Source: Thermoanaerobaculia bacterium
Lineage (GTDB): Bacteria; Acidobacteriota; Thermoanaerobaculia; Gp7-AA8
Assembly: GCA_017883205.1 (NCBI GenBank)
Contig: JADGNZ010000004.1
Span: forward strand, 62,001 to 126,000
Length of the DNA: 64,000 nucleotides
Direction: 5' to 3'
The translations under genes and the position numbers were made by a program. Below are positions 9,168 through 18,146 of this stretch, one piece after another (within the stretch, counting starts at the first letter, position 1; each line of letters starts with the position of its first letter). The notes below the pieces were generated by a model. That model was not told the origin of the DNA, made no database searches, and saw nothing but the letters and a program-made list of their open reading frames with translations.

Positions 9168-9473
9168 TCATTGTTCGTCGCCGGTGCTATCCGAATCAGG
9201 CGTTAGCGAGTCCTCTAGGGCGATCAGCGACAGGGCTAAAACGAGCGCATAGGGTTGGAGATCTTTCTCAAGCATTTCGAGGTGTTCTGCATAGAGATCC
9301 CCGTACACCTCGCGATACTTGTCATCGACGATGACGAAGAAGCGATCGAATGCCTTGATCCGCGCAAGGACGTGGGGAACGTCGTGAGACTGGTAGTAGT
9401 TGGGAACGTGTTGGTACTCGGTCTGCGGATTGTCATGATCGAGCGATGCTTGCTCAGGCGGCTTGTAAGGCAT
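9168..9473 (-). CDS. Hypothetical protein, acidic, 101 residues
   Basis: I do not recognise a family. The protein is mostly helical in appearance (VLARIKAFDRFFVIVDDKYREVYGDLYAEHLEMLEKDL), with an acidic, disordered-looking tail (LTPDSDSTGDEQ) and no membrane segment or signal peptide. The ATG start has AAAGGAAA about nine bases upstream. It lies alone between the excisionase (8642-8923) and the Cys-rich gene. The 244 bases to the excisionase hold no other gene I can support. Confidence 0.6.
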   Translation of the reverse strand: MPYKPPEQASLDHDNPQTEYQHVPNYYQSHDVPHVLARIKAFDRFFVIVDDKYREVYGDLYAEHLEMLEKDLQPYALVLALSLIALEDSLTPDSDSTGDEQ

Positions 9474-9577
9474 GGCGAGATTTCCTTTTCACGTGATGTG
9501 TGTGATCAGACGATGGGAATGGGATCGTCAACTCGTAGAAGCGGGGGATCGGCCGCTGGACGGGGAGACGTCGCTCT

Positions 9578-9808
9578 TCATGAGCCTTGATTCACCGGGC
9601 GGAACTCGTGGCAACCGCAGACGTACGCGTGATGGCAGGAGCCTCTCGCATGCGACTTCTTTCCGTGACCGCAGCGGCAAATCGGCTCCGGATCGAATGA
9701 GCGGCAATCACACTCACGACACGGTCCCGCTGGCTTTGTCTTCGTGCAGAAGTGAAGGCGCTTGGCGTGCGAGCAGGTGCAGACGCGGTTGGCGGGCCGC
9801 CAGCTCAT
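9578..9808 (-). CDS. Small Cys/His-rich protein, probably zinc-binding
   Basis: 76 residues with twelve cysteines and about six histidines, arranged in two similar halves: CTCSHAKRLHFC...CRECDCRSF and CRCGHGKKSHA...CHHAYVCGCHEF. The repeated C-x-C-x-H, then C-x-C-x-x-F pattern suggests two treble-clef or similar zinc sites. Its start overlaps the stop of the upstream gene by four bases (ATGA), so the two are probably translated together. I know of no named family with this exact pattern. A DNA- or RNA-binding role is only a guess. Confidence 0.6.
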   Translation of the reverse strand: MSWRPANRVCTCSHAKRLHFCTKTKPAGPCRECDCRSFDPEPICRCGHGKKSHARGSCHHAYVCGCHEFRPVNQGS

Positions 9809-10023
9809 CGAGCCGCACTCCGCTCGAAGACATTCGCAACCTCATCGAAGCTCTCGTCCACAGTGACGTTGTCGCCGTTTGTGAACTTGAAGGTGGTCCC
9901 GCGGTCGCTCTCGGTGAACGTGGTGAACCACATTCCATTGACGCAGACGCGCTTGCCGGTATCGGCATCATGAAGAACGATGATTGGAGCATACGTCGCG
10001 TTTGGTTCTGTGTGTTTCACCAC
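9805..10023 (-). CDS. Hypothetical protein, 72 residues
   Basis: I chose the GTG at 10023 because a strong GGGAGG sits seven bases upstream. The frame is open further but without such a site. The sequence alternates short beta-like stretches (IIVLHDADTGKRVCVNGMWFTTF, TTFKFTNGDNVTVDESFDE) and looks like a small beta-rich protein. No family is recognised. It is the first gene of a two-gene unit with the Cys-rich protein. Confidence 0.6.
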   Translation of the reverse strand: MVKHTEPNATYAPIIVLHDADTGKRVCVNGMWFTTFTESDRGTTFKFTNGDNVTVDESFDEVANVFERSAAR

Positions 10024-10057
10024 GGTTTGGCCTCCCTGTGTTGTTCGTCGTGCGGGT

Positions 10058-10549
10058 TCACGCGTCACCTTCCATGGGGAAAAAGAGTGCTTCTAGAAAG
10101 CCAGGAATCTGCTCCTCCAGCAGTGCGTGATCTGAGGCGGACGCAAGGTCGAGAAGTTGACCCTGAAGGAACGTGCTCGGATCGAGTTGTTCGCGACTGG
10201 CCAGTACCTCCAGCATCCGCACTTGGTACGAGGGGAGGGAGACGGTGAACTCGATCGGTCGAAGGAGCGTCGGAAGAAGGGACGATGTTTCACTTTCAAG
10301 CGCCTCGAAGATCGCTTTGAGCGGCCACCGTCGAAGAGCAAGATGGGCGACCTCGGCCCACGGCAGACTCAGTTTTCGGCCATCTCGGAGCACGGCGATG
10401 TCTCCCGCTGCGATCTTCGCGGAGAGGGCCGAGCGTCCGATTCCGAGCAGGATTGCCGCCTCCGGGATGGTGTAGGTTTGCTTCGCCGTGAGGATTCGCC
10501 GGACGGCCTCACGTGACTCAGTGGATAGTTCCCGCGTTCGTCCTAACAT
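10058..10549 (-). CDS. Helix-turn-helix protein divergent from an XRE regulator
   Basis: 163 residues from the ATG at 10549. Residues about 20-60 (TIPEAAILLGIGRSALSAKIAAGDI, then GRKLSLPWAEVAHLALRRW) form an excisionase-type helix-turn-helix followed by a wing. The C-terminal half (LPSYQVRMLEVLASREQLDPSTFLQ) is helical and unassigned. It is transcribed away from the XRE gene at 10599. The 49-base gap between them holds a perfect palindrome, so the two proteins may control each other as in lysogeny-type switches. Exact function unknown. Confidence 0.65.
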   Translation of the reverse strand: MLGRTRELSTESREAVRRILTAKQTYTIPEAAILLGIGRSALSAKIAAGDIAVLRDGRKLSLPWAEVAHLALRRWPLKAIFEALESETSSLLPTLLRPIEFTVSLPSYQVRMLEVLASREQLDPSTFLQGQLLDLASASDHALLEEQIPGFLEALFFPMEGDA

Positions 10550-10558
10550 AAGGCTATA

Positions 10559-10576
10559 GTCTATAAGGCTATAGAC
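10559..10576. promoter_or_regulatory. Operator-like palindrome between divergent regulators
   Basis: GTCTATA-AGGC-TATAGAC is a perfect 7-bp inverted repeat. The sequence ATAAGGCTATAG within it is repeated directly just to the left (from about 10548). It is the only AT-rich stretch in the 49-base gap between the two regulator genes and is well placed to control both promoters. Confidence 0.65.
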
Positions 10577-10598
10577 CATCGACGCAAGAGGCTTGTTG

Positions 10599-10862
10599 AT
10601 GTCGAATGTCTCCGTGAGGCAGAGAACGCCCGAAGCCGAGATCTTCGGCAAGACGCTCCGGCGCTTGCGAGACGAAGCAAAGCTCTCGCAGGAGGCTCTT
10701 GGGCAGGGGGCCAACCTGACGACCGGCTACATCAGCGATCTGGAACGCGGACTGAAGGCACCCGGTCTCGCAACGATTCTCCGGCTTGCAGTTGCCCTAC
10801 GCGTTGATCCCACCGAGCTGCTCAAGGACTTCACACCAGCCACGCTGCGACGCCTGAAGTAG
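10599..10862 (+). CDS. XRE-family transcriptional regulator
   Basis: 87 residues, almost entirely one helix-turn-helix domain: FGKTLRRLRDEAKLSQEALG, then LTTGYISDLERGLKAPGLAT, then LRLAVALRVDPTELL. This is the Cro/C1-type DNA-binding fold. The ATG at 10599 is preferred over the one six bases upstream by analogy with relatives, which begin a few residues before the domain. It is likely an autoregulator acting on the palindrome at 10559-10576, and it may control mobility or the divergent gene. Confidence 0.85.
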   Translation: MSNVSVRQRTPEAEIFGKTLRRLRDEAKLSQEALGQGANLTTGYISDLERGLKAPGLATILRLAVALRVDPTELLKDFTPATLRRLK

Positions 10863-10877
10863 TTGCGCGCCAGCGTG

Positions 10878-11430
10878 ATGACGCATTCGCTGTGCGTGTG
10901 GTTGCACGAAGTTCACGCGAACCTTACGGGCGAATCAAACGTCTCCGCGAGCAGCACCTTCCGAAGCTACCAACTCGAAACGCTCGGGTGGAAGGCGTTT
11001 CAGGACCTCTGCGCAACGGTGCCGAGTGAAGTCCTCGGCCGACGCTTCCCTCACTCGAAGCATGATGAACGAGGAACTTGAGAAGTCACGGGAAGTCGTC
11101 CACGAAGGTCTTGCAGATAACTACATCCTACTGACGAACCTCTCGCGCGTGGAGCCCCGCCTCGCGCCGGTGCTCGACTTGAACCTTGATGATTTCAAGC
11201 AGGACATCAGGAAGCTCGTTGACCGAGCGCAGGAACTCCATCGCGTGAAGGAGCGATGCAAGGCTCAGCTTGTCTCGCTCCAAAATCATCAGCCCCTCAT
11301 CGAATCTGAGATCGAAATCACCGCGAAGGCAGTGCAGGAACAAACCGGATTCACTGTTCTGGTTCCAAGTCTGACGTTCAGACGTCTCTTTGAGTCGGCT
11401 CGTGTTGCGTCCCTGCCAGCGGGACCCTGA
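10878..11430 (+). pseudogene. Degraded restriction-endonuclease-like gene (fragments in two frames)
   Basis: In one frame the segment YQLETLGWKAFQDLCATVPSEVLG resembles the N-terminal start of Mrr-like or nuclease-associated proteins, which usually continue with a DGGRDG motif. Here it stops after GRRFPHSKHDERGT. In a second frame from about 11059, EELEKSREVVHEGLADNYILLTNLSRV looks like a later part of the same family. The rest, up to 11430, is helical and not recognised. A deletion and frameshift most simply explain this. A short independent gene from 11059 cannot be excluded. The 143 bases from 11431 to the next gene hold no gene I can support. Confidence 0.45.
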
Positions 11431-11573
11431 GCGTCGAAGGTGAGTAGACACTCGACTCCGGCCGCGTCCGGCTATTGCCTGAGCGGTGACCCGCTGCGAC
11501 GGTGTGTGTTAGCATCGCTGTCATATTGCTGCTCGATCTCCAGGACCATCAGGCACTTCTTCGGAGTCTCTGA

Positions 11574-12389
11574 GTGAATGAGCCGATCGCTAAGATAAGC
11601 GTGCGGAATCTTGCCCAGACATTTGCGTCTAGGTTTCAATCCGTTGCTGTCTTTCATGACCTGTCATTCGACGTGGAGCCGAATGAGTTCCTTTGTATCC
11701 TGGGCCCGTCGGGCTGTGGGAAGAGCACGTTGCTTAATATCCTAGCCGGGCTCCTCCAGCCGACTGCGGGCCAGATACTGATCGATGGCAAGCCTCTACG
11801 TCTCACACCCGCGAACGGTATCGGATACGTCTTCCAAGAACCGAGGTTACTTCCCTGGCGAAATGTGCTTGGGAACGTCACTTTTGGCCTTGAGGCGACG
11901 AAGGCGGACAAACAGTTCCTTGTGGCCGAGGGGAAACGCCAAATCCGCCGAGTTGGCCTCTCCGAGTTTGAGCAGTCATACCCCCACGAACTTTCTGGCG
12001 GTATGCGCCAGCGTGTCGCTCTGGCGCGGGTTCTCGCAACCAATCCAGCCATTCTTCTGATGGACGAACCGTTTGGCGCACTTGACTTCGATACACGTAC
12101 CCAGATGCAGCGTCAGCTGCTCTCTTTGTGGCTACAAGAACAATGCACTGTCCTTTTTGTTACGCATGATCCTTATGAAGCCGTCTTGCTCGCAGATCGC
12201 GTTATTATCATGACTAGTCGGCCAGCACAAGTGAGATTCAGCGAATCCATAACCCTGGACAGGCCGCGGCAGTGGCGAGACGCGGCAACGCTCGCGGCAT
12301 ACGTCGCAATCCTTGAGGCTATCGAAAGCGAGAAACCAATGGCATCGTACTCACATCAACACAATGAGGACAACTTCCATGCGTCATAA
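11574..12389 (+). CDS. ABC transporter ATPase, nitrate/sulfonate/taurine type
   Basis: 271 residues. Walker A GPSGCGKST, Q-loop VFQEPRLLPWRN, signature LSGGMRQRVALAR, Walker B ILLMDEPFGALD and switch VTHDPYEA are all present. The protein should be a working energy-coupling subunit. The sequence style is that of SsuB/TauB/NrtD, which power import of small organic or inorganic anions. The GTG start has GGAG eight bases upstream. It is the first gene of a five-gene unit. The next gene begins eleven bases before this one ends, so they are translationally coupled. Confidence 0.9.
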   Translation: MNEPIAKISVRNLAQTFASRFQSVAVFHDLSFDVEPNEFLCILGPSGCGKSTLLNILAGLLQPTAGQILIDGKPLRLTPANGIGYVFQEPRLLPWRNVLGNVTFGLEATKADKQFLVAEGKRQIRRVGLSEFEQSYPHELSGGMRQRVALARVLATNPAILLMDEPFGALDFDTRTQMQRQLLSLWLQEQCTVLFVTHDPYEAVLLADRVIIMTSRPAQVRFSESITLDRPRQWRDAATLAAYVAILEAIESEKPMASYSHQHNEDNFHAS

Positions 12390-13410
12390 GGCAATCATTC
12401 TCCATGTCTTGTTTATACTGATTCTGTCCTCGTCTTGCAGGCAGGCCGAGCCTCAAGCAAACGATAACCTCTCCAAGGCGGTGCCAATTCGGCTTGGTGT
12501 CTTCCCAAGGGGGGTACAGGCACCAATGTTCCTGATCGCGAAGAAGCACAGATTTCTAGAGAAGCATGGGCTGCAACCAACGTTCTACCAATTCGGCCTC
12601 CTCCCTGCAATGACTCAAGCGTTCCTGGCAGGTAAAACTGACGTCATCTGGGTTGGCGTCACACAGGCAGCTGATATGCGGAATAAAGGCGTGCCAGTTA
12701 AGATCGTGCTAGCGCACGCCGCAGCTGCTGAAAGGGTAGTCGTGAGAGCACAATCGCCGTTCCGCTCGTTAAGCGATCTGAAGGGCAAAAAGATAGGCAC
12801 GCCAGGCGCGGGGACAACCGCTCACACGCTGTTCATGCTGATCGCGAAAGAGAATTACAAACTTGACCCCGCGCGCGATTTCCAAACACTCAAGGCGAGT
12901 GAGGACAACATGGCGTTGTACTTAATGCGCGGAGAGCTAGATGCCGCCATCCTCAAGGTCGAGACGTTCGCGGCGATGGATAACGGTCAGACTCGTGTTA
13001 TCTCCGTACTATCTGATGAGTGGAAGAAGCTCAACCAGAGCGACACACCGTTCATACTTCTTAGCAGTACCTTCCGCGAAGAATACGTTCGCGATCACCC
13101 AGACGCGGTGCGGCGATATATTCTGGGAATGCAAGAGGCGAACGTTTATGCTTCGACTCACCAGGCGGAAGTGGCGCAATTGCTCGCGACGGAATTCTCC
13201 ATGCCGCTCGTGGCGGCACAACGTTACTTGGTTAACTGGAATCAGATCTACTTCTGCGAACTTGGGCCAGGTGTTCGCGATACGATAACCAAAGAGTGGC
13301 AGCGCATGACCGTGGCTGGGGACCTCACGGCTGTGCCTGAGAATATCTTTCGAGTGTTCCCCGAGGCCGAGCGCGTGAGCGACCCCCGTACCGGGCTCGC
13401 CCCCCGCTAA
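12379..13410 (+). CDS. NMT1/SsuA-type substrate-binding lipoprotein of ABC importer
   Basis: 343 residues. The N-terminus MRHKAIILHVLFILILSSSC is a lipoprotein-like signal peptide ending in a cysteine, so the mature protein would be anchored outside the inner membrane. The body (GVFPRGVQAPMFLIAKKHRF, DVIWVGVTQAADM, SDLKGKKIGTPGAGTTAHTL) is typical of the NMT1/SsuA/TauA family of periplasmic binding proteins for sulfonates, thiamine precursors and related compounds. The ligand cannot be read from sequence. The ATG at 12379 has GAGG about nine bases upstream. It lies between the ATPase and permease genes of the same importer. Confidence 0.88.
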   Translation: MRHKAIILHVLFILILSSSCRQAEPQANDNLSKAVPIRLGVFPRGVQAPMFLIAKKHRFLEKHGLQPTFYQFGLLPAMTQAFLAGKTDVIWVGVTQAADMRNKGVPVKIVLAHAAAAERVVVRAQSPFRSLSDLKGKKIGTPGAGTTAHTLFMLIAKENYKLDPARDFQTLKASEDNMALYLMRGELDAAILKVETFAAMDNGQTRVISVLSDEWKKLNQSDTPFILLSSTFREEYVRDHPDAVRRYILGMQEANVYASTHQAEVAQLLATEFSMPLVAAQRYLVNWNQIYFCELGPGVRDTITKEWQRMTVAGDLTAVPENIFRVFPEAERVSDPRTGLAPR

Positions 13411-13429
13411 GCGGAAAGTTCAGCGGAGA

Positions 13430-14218
13430 ATGGAGGTCGGAATCGCGAAAGTTTGGCAACGCTGGAAAATCTTGGCTCGGCGGGCACTGCTGCCGATATC
13501 AAGTTTGCTTGTGGTGCTAATCCTATGGCAGACATGGTCATTTTTTGTGCCAGCATACCTGGTACCGTCGCCGCGTCAAGTCGCTTCACTCTTAGTCGGC
13601 TTGGCAGCGTCCCCCGATTTTGTTCAGCAGGTGGGAGTGTCGTGTTACCGGATAGGCGTGGGTTTCGTCGGCTCCGCCTTCGCAGGAATAATCGTTGGGC
13701 TTGCGATGGGTTATTTGACTGCCGTCCGGCGGCTGGCCGAACCCTTGCTCCTCCTATTTCAGTCTATACCCTCCGTTTGTTGGGCGCTGCTTGCGATTCT
13801 GTGGTTCGGTCTTTCGGATATGACTCCTATCTTCGTCGTGTTTTCGGTCGGATTTCCTATAATGCTCACTAACACATGGGAGGGCACGAAACATGTTGAC
13901 AGGGACTTGGCCGCCATGGCTCGATCCTTTCATTTCACGAGAATCGCTATTGTCCGAAAGATCGTGGTGCCGTCAGTTTTGTCTTACGTGTTTGCTGGAG
14001 CCCGCCTAGCGTTTGGCTTTGGTTGGCGAATTAGTATTTTGGCGGAGGCGCTGGGCGCGACCAGGGGAGTGGGGTACAAAATCATGACCGCAGCAGACCT
14101 GGCGCGGACGGACCAGGTTTTCGCTTGGACTTTAACAATTGTTGCATTCATGATGCTCGCGGAATACCTGATCTTTCGACCATTGGAGCGGCGCTTCGGC
14201 CGATGGCGCCATGTCTGA
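13430..14218 (+). CDS. ABC transporter permease, SsuC/TauC type
   Basis: 262 residues with about six membrane segments, among them LLPISSLLVVLILWQTWSFF at the N-terminus and LTIVAFMMLAEYLIF near the end. The cytoplasmic loop AAMARSFHFTRIAIVRKIVVP is the EAA motif that contacts the ATPase. PSVLSYVFAGARLAFGFGW follows, as in SsuC. With 11574-12389 and 12379-13410 it makes a complete binding-protein-dependent importer. Only one permease is encoded, so it probably forms a homodimer. Confidence 0.9.
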   Translation: MEVGIAKVWQRWKILARRALLPISSLLVVLILWQTWSFFVPAYLVPSPRQVASLLVGLAASPDFVQQVGVSCYRIGVGFVGSAFAGIIVGLAMGYLTAVRRLAEPLLLLFQSIPSVCWALLAILWFGLSDMTPIFVVFSVGFPIMLTNTWEGTKHVDRDLAAMARSFHFTRIAIVRKIVVPSVLSYVFAGARLAFGFGWRISILAEALGATRGVGYKIMTAADLARTDQVFAWTLTIVAFMMLAEYLIFRPLERRFGRWRHV

Positions 14219-14278
14219 GTACAATTCGGGAATCGAGAAAGTTCGCCAGTTTGATGTGGCGTGGAACGGGAGCGAAAA

Positions 14279-16193
14279 ATGCCAGAGGGAAACTTCGCGC
14301 TGCAATTAGCGGAGGTGGAGTTTAGTATTCGTAGCCTGTTTGAGTGGTCCCTTGGCTTCGAGGGTGACCGCTTGTGCGTTCTCGTTGACGAATTGCAGTT
14401 CCTTCTTCATGCGCAATACGTGACGGTTCGAATGGGGTCGGCCGAGCGCAAGAACGTTCTCGATTTCGAGGCGGCCGAGATTGGGCGCCATGCGTTGGCT
14501 TCCGGTCGGCGAGAGACGATCGAGAGTGCTGACGGCGTTTCAATCACAGTGACTGACTTCACGGTATTAGCAGATATCTCCACGGTCTTCTCCCGGCGAA
14601 GCCTAAAAGACGTTTCCAAGCTATACGTCTACACTTGGGGTGAAGGTGACATTGAGATACGGCTGGGATTCTCGGCAATGACAGAGTCCTTGCGCGCTAC
14701 GCTTGTTGGAGGACACTTCCGGAGTTGGTTGAGAGGGTTAGTCGCACGCGTTGCAGCATACTCTGACAAGGGCAATGGCCTGGATCTCGGCGACTTCAGG
14801 ATTGACACCGTCCATAACCGCTTTCGGCAATCCCGATATCTTGAGGCAGCTCTTGGATGGATGCACAAGAAAATAGTCGAGGTTATTGGCGGCATGGGGC
14901 CAGCGTTCGCCGCCGACGCAGATAGCCCGTTTTTTTGTGAACTATTTCCTAAGTGCCACGGTCTCCGCAGCGTCGCCGCACAAGCTGCGATTCTTTCCGC
15001 TACGCGAACAGTCGGAGATTCTGCGCAGCAAAGGTGTGCGGTCGGAGGTCGAGGTTAGCGCGGCGGACGCCGGGCTGGATGTTCCGAAAGACCTTCTCCG
15101 CTTTATACGGTCCTACACTTGGGATTCAAAAAGATCGTTCGCGGGATACGTAGCCGACACCGGCGCCGCGATATACGCAGACGATTGGCACACGGAACCT
15201 CTCGTGCAGGGAGATCTAGTATCGGACGAGGAGCAGCGAGAACGCAAGTTGGCTATGATGGTCTTGCAGGCGGCGCGCAAGTGGCCATCCAATCTTTTCG
15301 AGATTCCGCTACTTGTCGGTCCACAGTTGTTTGGCGTCGCGCAGATCAATTTGAACCAACCGATCCCAGATGGCAAACGAATCCTTCCAGTGAGAAGCCT
15401 TAGAGACAGCGGCTTTCTGTTACGTATTGCACTTCGCTCCGATGAAGAGGCGAATCACGTGGCGTCGCTCTCGGCCTACAAGCATTGCATGCAGTCTATC
15501 ATGCATCATGAGGGCCGCTTTACGAAGTACCTTGGCGGATTCATTCAAGACCTCAGTAGCGTGGGTCTAGACGGCCCGTGGCCCTCGGCGACGCGTTTGT
15601 TCGCTGCAATCGTCCGGGAGCGTGTTCAAGTATGCGAGGAGTTTCAAGAACAGACGGACCCGCTCATCAGCATCGAGCCCACCAAGATCTACAGGTCGGC
15701 GACGACGACGGCGGATATCGTGCTGATGCTTGATGTAATCAAGCGCCTCTACCAGGACGCGATTCCGGGCGAGGTTCACCTCAGGATCTCGGAGGCGGTG
15801 CCGCCAACGTTAACGCCACTTGAGCCGCAAGTGGTTCAGCGAGTACTCCGCGAGATTCTCTGGAACAGTTTTCGGTATGGCCACAGGGCCACGTCTCCCC
15901 GTACGGACGTGTTCTTAGACGTTAAGGGGGATAATCCGGCTACGCTTGAGATTACCGTGGAAGATAATTTTGGCGGTTTCGATGAGGACGATGACATGCC
16001 AAGGGAGATCACATTCGAGAGTTGGTCCGAGTATGTGCATCGAAAGGATCTGACTCACGGAATGGGGTACTTCACTCTAGCGCGCTATGCAAGAGCTACG
16101 AACGGCAGTTGCTCTCGCGAAAATTGGATGAGCCCGGACGGCACCATCGGCGCGCGAGTAGTAGTGCGGCTTGGTCTGGAGTCACGGCGATGA
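14279..16193 (+). CDS. GAF-like/HATPase sensor protein, frameshifted at a T7 tract
   Basis: Two overlapping frames join into one protein of about 637 residues if one T is removed from the run of seven at 14931-14937. Before the run the frame reads ...DADSPFF, and after it VNYFLSATVSAASPHKLRFF continues sensibly. The N-terminal 200 residues look GAF-like but are not clearly recognised. The C-terminus is a histidine-kinase-type ATPase: N-box LREILWNSFRYGH, G1 VEDNFGGFDE, G2 LTHGMGYFTLARYARATNGS. A His-Glu pair in QSIMHHEGRFTKYLGG lies where a dimerisation/phosphoacceptor helix would be. I chose the ATG at 14279 because GGGAG lies seven bases upstream. The shift may be a sequencing error, a mutation or programmed slippage. 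The stop overlaps the next gene's ATG. Confidence 0.7.
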
Positions 16194-17875
16194 ATATATT
16201 TGCGCTGGTTATCGATGATGATAGGGAGGTGGTCGAGCGCACTTTGCAAGAAGTGAGGAACCGCCTAACGGATATAGGCCATTCCTTCGTGTACGCCATT
16301 AGGAGTGATGTGCAGGATGCCGTGGAAACATTCGGCGATTGGAAGAACGTCGATGTAATTTGGCTGGATCTTATCGGTGTGATCCAGGACGGGAATCTGG
16401 CTCGCGGCTTGGCGAAGTCAATTCCGCTTATCAGACGCTCAAACCGGCTGGCGCCATTGTTGGTAGTTTCGAAACAGACGGCGCCGGATGTTATCATTCA
16501 GGCCATCGATTTGGGTGCGAGTTCGTATGTGCTCAGCAACTCGCTGCCGACCGGCGCCCCTGGCGTGTACGGCAACGATGTGGTGGCCGACAATGCGCGA
16601 TGGCGGCTGCTGACCGACAAACTCCTGCGACTCGCGGAGCGATACCGAGCGATTAAGCAACACATTAGTGAGCCCCGGCCCGCTGGTGTCTTTCGGAAGA
16701 CAGGCGCGAAGGCTTCGTCCGCGACGGTTAAGCGCCAATTCAACTATTTGGACGAGTTGATGCAATTCGACGATCTGCGTGGGTTGTTTCCGGAGATTGT
16801 TGGCCCGCCGTCGGAAGTTGAGGAGTCGTTCAGTTATGAGACGACGTACTTCGAGCTTCCTACTTTGCGGAGCCTCCTATTCCGCATGCGAGATCAGGCG
16901 GAGATGTTGAAAGTTGGAGAAATGATCCTCGTGGAACTGGTGACCAAGCTCGTTCGCGGACTCTATAGCCGGAGAGTCGCGACACCAGACCGCGCCTTCA
17001 TTAAAACGTGGTATGTGGAGAAGTTTGAACGGCGGCAGCGGGAGACGAAGGAACTTCTTGTTGAGCGTCGGCGATATACGGAGGAGGCAGAGCTTGTCGT
17101 CGCCTCCCTCCGCGACAAATTACCTCCTGCTGACCTATCGCGATTGTGTCGCGCTCTTCCCACTCTAACAGATCTCCAGCAACTCGAATGGCTACTGAAC
17201 GCTGAGAGCATCACGTTGGCGGGCGTTGCTTTACGAATGCCTGGCGAGATACTTGGTGAATTGATGGCGTTGCCAGAGTTCTGCGAGATGGTCACGCCGC
17301 CACGAACCTCCTGGATTCATGGCGATTTGCACCTTGGAAATATACTGGTGGATTATCCACACCCGGAGATCATTCACTTGAAGTTGATCGACCCTGGGGG
17401 ATACTTAGAGGGACACGATCCTGCATACGACCTCGGCAAGCTGTTTCTTTCGCTTGATGGCGAGTATGATTTTATTCACGAAGGGCATTTAACGATTGGA
17501 GGTGTTGTCCCGAATTCGGATACGCGTGACGTGATAGCCGACGGTCTTGTCTTTACGGAGTGGGCAACTGTCGCACTGGGCGGAGGCCTGTCGGGAGACG
17601 TAACGCAGACCCTAAAAAAGGAAGTCGGCAGTGGACATCGGTATGTGTTCGGCCTGCTCGCCACGAGGTTGATAGAGATAGTCGGTAATGAGGAATACTT
17701 TCAGAGCGATCCACACTGGCAACTAAGGGCGCGGTTTCACGCAGCGTTGCAGTGCTGCACCGTAGCAAGATTTCACGTAGCCGACAACCCGAAGCGTGCT
17801 GCGACACTTGTATTGCGGGGTGTTGATCTGATGAATCAATTCTATCGGCTCTTCAAGAGTGGAGTACTGAGGTAA
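16190..17875 (+). CDS. Receiver-like domain fused to APH/choline-kinase-like phosphotransferase
   Basis: 561 residues. Residues 1-120 resemble a response-regulator receiver: acidic pocket VIDDDREVV, acceptor-type aspartate in VIWLDLIG near 60, serine in LLVVSKQ, and AIDLGASSYVLS. The usual lysine after the last strand is missing. Residues about 370-420 carry the kinase motifs of the aminoglycoside phosphotransferase/choline kinase fold: WIHGDLHLGNILVDY (Brenner motif), LKLIDPGGYLEG (metal-binding Asp) and HDPAYDLGKLF. All catalytic residues seem present. I know of no well-described protein with this architecture. Its ATG overlaps the stop of the sensor gene (ATGA). The kinase output may be switched by the sensor and act on the imported compound, but this is inference. 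Confidence 0.72.
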   Translation: MNIFALVIDDDREVVERTLQEVRNRLTDIGHSFVYAIRSDVQDAVETFGDWKNVDVIWLDLIGVIQDGNLARGLAKSIPLIRRSNRLAPLLVVSKQTAPDVIIQAIDLGASSYVLSNSLPTGAPGVYGNDVVADNARWRLLTDKLLRLAERYRAIKQHISEPRPAGVFRKTGAKASSATVKRQFNYLDELMQFDDLRGLFPEIVGPPSEVEESFSYETTYFELPTLRSLLFRMRDQAEMLKVGEMILVELVTKLVRGLYSRRVATPDRAFIKTWYVEKFERRQRETKELLVERRRYTEEAELVVASLRDKLPPADLSRLCRALPTLTDLQQLEWLLNAESITLAGVALRMPGEILGELMALPEFCEMVTPPRTSWIHGDLHLGNILVDYPHPEIIHLKLIDPGGYLEGHDPAYDLGKLFLSLDGEYDFIHEGHLTIGGVVPNSDTRDVIADGLVFTEWATVALGGGLSGDVTQTLKKEVGSGHRYVFGLLATRLIEIVGNEEYFQSDPHWQLRARFHAALQCCTVARFHVADNPKRAATLVLRGVDLMNQFYRLFKSGVLR

Positions 17876-18146
17876 CGTTTGTACGGGCTATGCGTCGAAC
17901 CCTGTCGCTAAGTGGGTGGAATGTAAGGCCCGCTTCCGCGGTGGGGAGATTTCCGCGGTGCGGTTGATGGCTGTCTGCGCGATCTCGGGTGGTGTTCGTT
18001 GTTTATGTGGTTCAGAATGCCAGTTTAGATTCTCATCGCCGGGTCGGCTGATGATGCGATGATCCGGCTGATCTTGGCCCCGAGGTCGATCCGGTTGTCG
18101 TCGTAGACCACCAGCGTCTGAAGCTCAACGCACTCTCTCTGGTCTC

